The notes under the pieces were generated by a model. It made no database searches. It was not told the DNA's origin and was given only the letters and a program-made list of their open reading frames with translations. This document shows positions 17,462-20,975 of a stretch of 20,975 nt of DNA, piece by piece (the stretch's first letter is position 1; each line of letters begins with the position of its first letter). The stretch is from Gonium pectorale (Eukaryota > Chlorophyta > Chlorophyceae > Chlamydomonadales > Volvocaceae), in contig LSYV01000004.1 of assembly GCA_001584585.1 (NCBI GenBank), forward strand, positions 2,692,465-2,713,439, in the 5' to 3' direction. A program made the position numbers and the translations under genes.

Positions 17462-19194
17462 CTACAACTTCCGCCCCGTGTACCCCGAGCCGTACGGCTT
17501 GTAGTTCTCCAGTATGAGGCTCTTGTCGATGGTCCGCGTTGGGATGGGGTCCTACGAGGAGGGTCGGGGGGGAGGGGGAACGCGGGGGCGGTTAAAACCG
17601 GGTTGTTGGGCTATGCGCAGGGGCAGGGGTGGCCGCCGGGGCGGTGGGGGGTCGGTGGGGGGACGAGGAAGTATCACGCCTGCTGTGCCCAAAGGGCAGC
17701 GTGTGCCCCCTTCATGAGGCCATGTGCCCCTACGCGGGGTCGAGGTCCCTTTGCGGAGCCCTCACCCCCACCCCGGCCCCGGCCCCGCATCGCCTGGCAG
17801 CCCGCCCGGCGCCCTCACCGCCGCGGTCATGGTCTTGGGTATGTGTCCGCAGTACCCGGGCACGTGTGGGGACGCCCGGGTGGTGCCCAGCTGCGGGGTG
17901 GGGGTGGGAAGGGGCGCTGCTCGGTCAGCTATCGGGGCGTGTGGAGCGCCGGCTGTGGGCGGATGCCGAAATGTGGGTTGGGGGGTAACTGGGCAGTGGG
18001 GCGGGCCTGCGGGGGGGGGCCCTGCGTAGCCCGCCCCAGGCCCTCACCCCACTCCGCCACCCCCCCCCCCCGGTGAAAGGGATCGTCCCTCTCCCGCCGC
18101 TAGCAGTCCGCGCCTCCGCCTTTGCATGCCCACGGCCCACGACACCGAGACCGACACCGATCGCGTCATCTCCAAAAGCCACGAGGGGGCGGGGGATTTC
18201 ATCGTACCGGGGGCCGGCAACGGCAGCACTGCAGGGCACAGCACAGCACAGCCCGACCAGGCGGGGCAGCGATGAGCCGCCCCCGCACCGTCCCCGCAAC
18301 CGCCACAGCGCGCATGCCTGCACCACCCCACATTGCCCGGGTCCATAGGGGAGGAGGCGCTGCCAGGCCTGGACCTCGCCCGCCGCCCCGGACCCAACCG
18401 GGCAGGGAGGGGGTGCGGCCCCTTCCCCCTCCCTCCCTCCCCCGCTCCCTCCCCCGCTCCCCCCCCCCACCGCCTTTCCTCTCCCTGCCCCGCCCCTCCG
18501 CCTCCCGCCCCGGCGCACTCACGTTGAGCACCGCCGGCGAGTCGTTGCGCACGCCGCCCAGGCCGCCTCCCCCCGCTCCCCCGAAGAACGACCCGGGGCC
18601 CTGTCGTGCCGCCTCCGAGGGCGGCGCCATCATCTTGCGGCCCGTCCGCTTCTTCTGCTCCAGCGGCAGACCCGCCTGCATAGCCTGGTAGGAGCTCATG
18701 AGGGGGGGCAGCAGGGAGCCGGCCGCGGCCGCCTCGCGGCCGGCGGTGGAGACGAAGCAGGTGGGGTCCTCGTGCATCTCCGCGCCGTCGTGGGCCACGC
18801 GGGAGCGGGCGAGGGCGACCGGCAGCTGGCGCGCCTCGTCCAGGGGCTGGAGCCCGGGGCCGAGCTGGTTCTGCGCGGGAGGGGAAGGGGGTGGGGACGG
18901 AGGAGCAAAGCAGTCTGAGGTGTGATGTGAGGACGACTCGGGGGGAGGGGGTATTCTGGGGGGCGGGGATTGGGGGGATAAGGGGGCTTGGGTCGCGCAG
19001 CGCCAGCAGGAGGGTGGCTGTCAGGTGACGGGGACGGGCGTGGCTGACCCAGCGACCGGCCGCGCTTTGACCCCCGAAAGGTGGGTAGTCTGCAAGTGTG
19101 CCCGCCTCACCTGGACAGGGGGCGCCACATTTCTCCTATGGGTTTGCGGAAAGTCCTCGAATTGTGCACCGCTTATTGGCTCCCGCTTCGCCAT
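17462..19194 (-). CDS. 197-aa protein with PGYxGHIP motif, candidate ciliary microtubule-associated protein (4 exons)
   Basis: Exons: 19111-19194 (28 aa, starting MAKREPISGAQF), 18523-18870 (116 aa), 17819-17890 (24 aa) and 17462-17551 (29 aa plus TAG). All three introns are GT-AG and lie between codons (phase 0). Exon 2 includes basic EQKKRTGRKMM and a Gly-rich patch. Exon 3 reads PHVPGYCGHIPKTM, which resembles the [HY][IV]PGYxG motif of CIMIP2/FAM166 (DUF2475) microtubule inner proteins; exon 4 contains ENYKPYGSGYTGRKL, a second GYTG. The protein is small, Gly/Pro-rich and soluble, with no membrane segment. A role inside ciliary doublet microtubules fits the motif but rests on one short match. 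Gene structure is well supported by phase and by the clear ATG; function is tentative. Confidence 0.7.
18404..18516. other. Long pyrimidine/G-rich tract just inside an intron
   Basis: The plus strand is almost purely C/T for about 100 nt. The transcribed minus strand is therefore a run of G-blocks that starts within 10 nt of the exon 2 donor of the gene ending at 17462. Several runs of three or more G could form G-quadruplexes in the pre-mRNA. Confidence 0.6.
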
Positions 19195-19522
19195 ATTAGA
19201 TGGCTTCCTCGACTGAGGAATTATCGGGGGAAATAAGGCGACAATGTTTGCCCTCCCGCGTCGCTACAAAGTTTCGATACTTTGAACTGCTTCCTTAACC
19301 CACTATTCTTAATGGAAGTAAATAATTTGAATTCGCTTTAGCTTGTGGTTAAGGAGAATTCTTGTTTCCTGTAGAGCTGGTGCAAAGCGCTTGGACGAGC
19401 GCCGTGCAGGTTGGCGCGCGCGACCCAATCTGGCCCCTTATGACATACGGCCGCAGTAACCCCTAGTGAGCACGTACCATGCCATAGTTGATTTATACCA
19501 AAGTCGCCGCACGCATTCTCCG
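19195..19522. promoter_or_regulatory. Divergent intergenic promoter region
   Basis: These 328 nt separate the start codons of two divergently transcribed genes, so both promoters must lie here unless 5' exons overlap. The middle (19205-19345) is AT-rich compared with the surroundings. A possible TATA-like TTTATACC lies at 19491-19498, about 25-30 nt before the plus-strand ATG, which would leave almost no leader and is therefore doubtful. Confidence 0.5.
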
Positions 19523-20975
19523 ATGGCCGATCGGGGTAACTACGGCTCGGGCGGCAGCGCACCACCACCCTACGGTGGAGGTCAGCGGGGGCACCACAGA
19601 GGCGGTGGGGGCGGTGGAGGTGGAGGGGCCCAGCCCTGGCAGGGCCACCGGCGAGGGGGCGACCATAGCCGCTACGGCGGAGGCGGCCACGGAGGGGGGC
19701 ACCGGGGGGGCTGGGGCGGTGGCCGCTACGGCGGCGGCCGCTCGGACGCTGCCGCCGGCTCCAACGTCGCGGACGACGAGTCGCAGGTTGGTTCGATGAT
19801 TGGGCGGTTGGCTGTATGACTGTATTCCTGTCCGTACGTTCTGTGGCTGGATACTCAGGGTACGGCAGGAGACCGGGCATCCCCGGGTCGCTGTGTGCGC
19901 GCACACATGGCGTCCGTACGGCAGGTGCCGGTCGCACGGCCCCACCCCGCCCCTCCGTCGACGCGCCGTCTCACGCCGCCCCCTCCCCCCAAACCCCCGT
20001 CGTCGTTGTCACCCCCATCCGTCGTCACTGGGGCTCCCTCCCCGAACCCCCGCAGGCCGGCCCGGGGCCCGGCTCCGGCGGTCGGCTGGACTTCTCGCCG
20101 CCTCCGTGCGCCGCCTCCCTGCCGCCGCAGCTGCGCGCGGCCGTGGACGCCTACGTGGGCAGGTGAGCGGGTGGGCGGTGGGCTGGGGCGGTGGGCTGGG
20201 GCGGTGGGCGGTGGGCGGTGGGCGGGTGGGCGGGTGTGCGTGCTGAGGGCGCGCACGGTGCAATCAGACGCGGGGCGGGCAGGTGCGGGGCGTGTGTGTG
20301 TTTGGGGGGTGGGGGTGGGGGGCGGGTGTGCGCTGCAGCATGGGGATGGGGTAATGACAAAGGGAAACGGGTCGCGTCGCGGACACCGAATCGCATACTC
20401 GAATGGAAGAACTTGTAGTGGTCTTGGCGTAGTTGTAGACGACCTGTGAGACTACGACGTCAAGCGACGAGCGAACAGTGCTGCAGCGTACCTCCGCTGG
20501 TCGTAGTCGCTGATTATATGAAGGGGAGGCGGAGGACAGCCCATGCCCATGGATGGGGTGTGTTCGGGGAGTGGGCGTGAGGAACGTGTGCGTGCGTGTG
20601 CGGTGGGCAGATGGGGGAGCACACAGTCCGAGGGCGTGGCGTTGTTGACTGGGGACCGCGTCCGGTCCGCGGATGGGGGCCCTCATGGGGGCAGTGGGAT
20701 GCCCCACTCTGCAGCAACGGCCGCAGCAAGGCAGGGCCCCTGACTCCGACTCCGGGGCCCTTCACCCCCCACCCCGTCCCCGACCCCCTTCTCCCCCACC
20801 CCAAACGCTGCTGGTGCCCAGCCCTTTTGTTGTTTTTACTGCATACCCTTTCTCCCTCCCTAAACCCCGCAGGTTCGCCCCGCTGGTCCAGATGGAGCTG
20901 GACGAGGTGCGGCCGCCGGAGTGGGGGGAGGGGGGAACGAGGGCCGGAGAGGGGATGGAGGGGGTGGTCGGCACG
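19523..20975 (+). CDS. 5' part of an RGG-rich protein with a UPF1-like segment (partial, runs off the window)
   Basis: Exon 1 (19523-19786, 88 codons) starts MADRGNYGSGG and is an RGG/GGG/RYGGGG-rich low-complexity region typical of RNA-binding proteins, ending DDESQ before a GTTGGT donor. Exon 2 (20056-20162) follows a CCCGCAG acceptor in matching phase and ends LRAAVDAYVG before GTGAGC. Exon 3 starts at 20873, completes the split Arg codon and reads FAPLVQMELDE, with a likely GTGCGG donor after 20907, although the frame stays open to the window end. The stretch DAYVGRFAPLVQMELD resembles the DAYQYQNIFGPLVKLEAD region preceding the helicase core of UPF1. The zinc-rich CH domain that normally precedes it in UPF1 is absent. 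An SF1 RNA helicase of the UPF1-like group is the best guess; the helicase motifs would lie beyond the window. Confidence 0.6.
20170..20236. repeat. GGTGGGC(T/G)-type minisatellite in an intron
   Basis: Degenerate GGTGGGCG and GGTGGGCTGGGGC units are repeated about seven times just after the exon 2 donor of the RGG-rich gene. The transcribed strand is G-rich and could form G-quadruplexes, as could the similar run near 20305-20325. Confidence 0.8.
20400..20870 (+). other. Remainder of the second intron of the RGG-rich gene
   Basis: I see no further exon between 20163 and 20872 that keeps the frame. The stretch ends with a C/T-rich tract and the acceptor TAAACCCCGCAG at 20861-20872, a good 3' splice site for this type of genome. 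Confidence 0.45.

Noticed and set aside
16405..17517. Plus-strand open frame of 370 codons
   Set aside because: It starts inside a minisatellite, is Pro/Arg/Ser-rich throughout, has no domain and contains long homopolymer C runs. In DNA this GC-rich such frames arise by chance.
17925..18275. Extra exon RYDEIPRPLVAFGDD between exons 2 and 3 of the small ciliary-like gene
   Set aside because: A CCCTGCAG acceptor precedes it, but its frame does not match the phase-0 donor at 18523 (in that phase a TGA follows), while direct joining of 18523 to 17890 is in phase.
18991..19090. Extra exon between exons 1 and 2 of the same gene, after CACTTGCAG
   Set aside because: No good donor follows in phase, and exon 1 joins exon 2 directly in phase 0.

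Overview
This window looks like nuclear DNA of a volvocine green alga, most likely Chlamydomonas or a close relative. It is GC-rich with long G and C runs. Its genes are split into many short exons with GTGAGT/GTGCG-type donors and NCAG acceptors, and its proteins have Ala/Gly/Pro-rich linkers. A GAF-like plus TKL-type kinase and an F-box-like/ankyrin-type fragment resemble large families known from these algae. Species is an inference. All gene models were built by eye from splice sites, reading-frame continuity and family motifs, without transcript or database support.

Layout. (1) 1-3331: no intact gene found; 1223-2018 is a decayed second copy of part of the neighbouring kinase gene (two C-lobe exons and their introns). 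(2) 3332-12856, minus strand: one large gene that I reconstruct in 20 exons. It encodes a 1368-residue protein with two GAF-like sensor regions followed by a TKL-like kinase domain with all main catalytic motifs intact. All 19 splice junctions agree in phase and no stop interrupts the 4107-nt reading frame. (3) 12857-14609: upstream region with no gene found, carrying a short repeat also present in a kinase intron. (4) 14610-15047, minus strand: broken start of an F-box-like/ankyrin family gene with a frameshift and a stop, next to a GATCA microsatellite. (5) 15139-17461: no confident gene; small tandem repeats. (6) 17462-19194, minus strand: complete four-exon gene for a 197-residue protein with a PGYxGHIP motif seen in ciliary microtubule inner proteins. 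(7) 19523 to the window end, plus strand: start of a gene with an RGG/glycine-rich N-terminus followed by a short stretch resembling UPF1-type RNA helicases. Genes 6 and 7 are divergent and share a 328-nt intergenic region.

The kinase is a single self-contained sensor-kinase and there is no operon-like organisation. The main points of interest are the very small exons of the kinase C-lobe (down to 18 nt), the decayed tandem copy of two of them 3 kb away, and two uncharacterised divergent genes at the right end.
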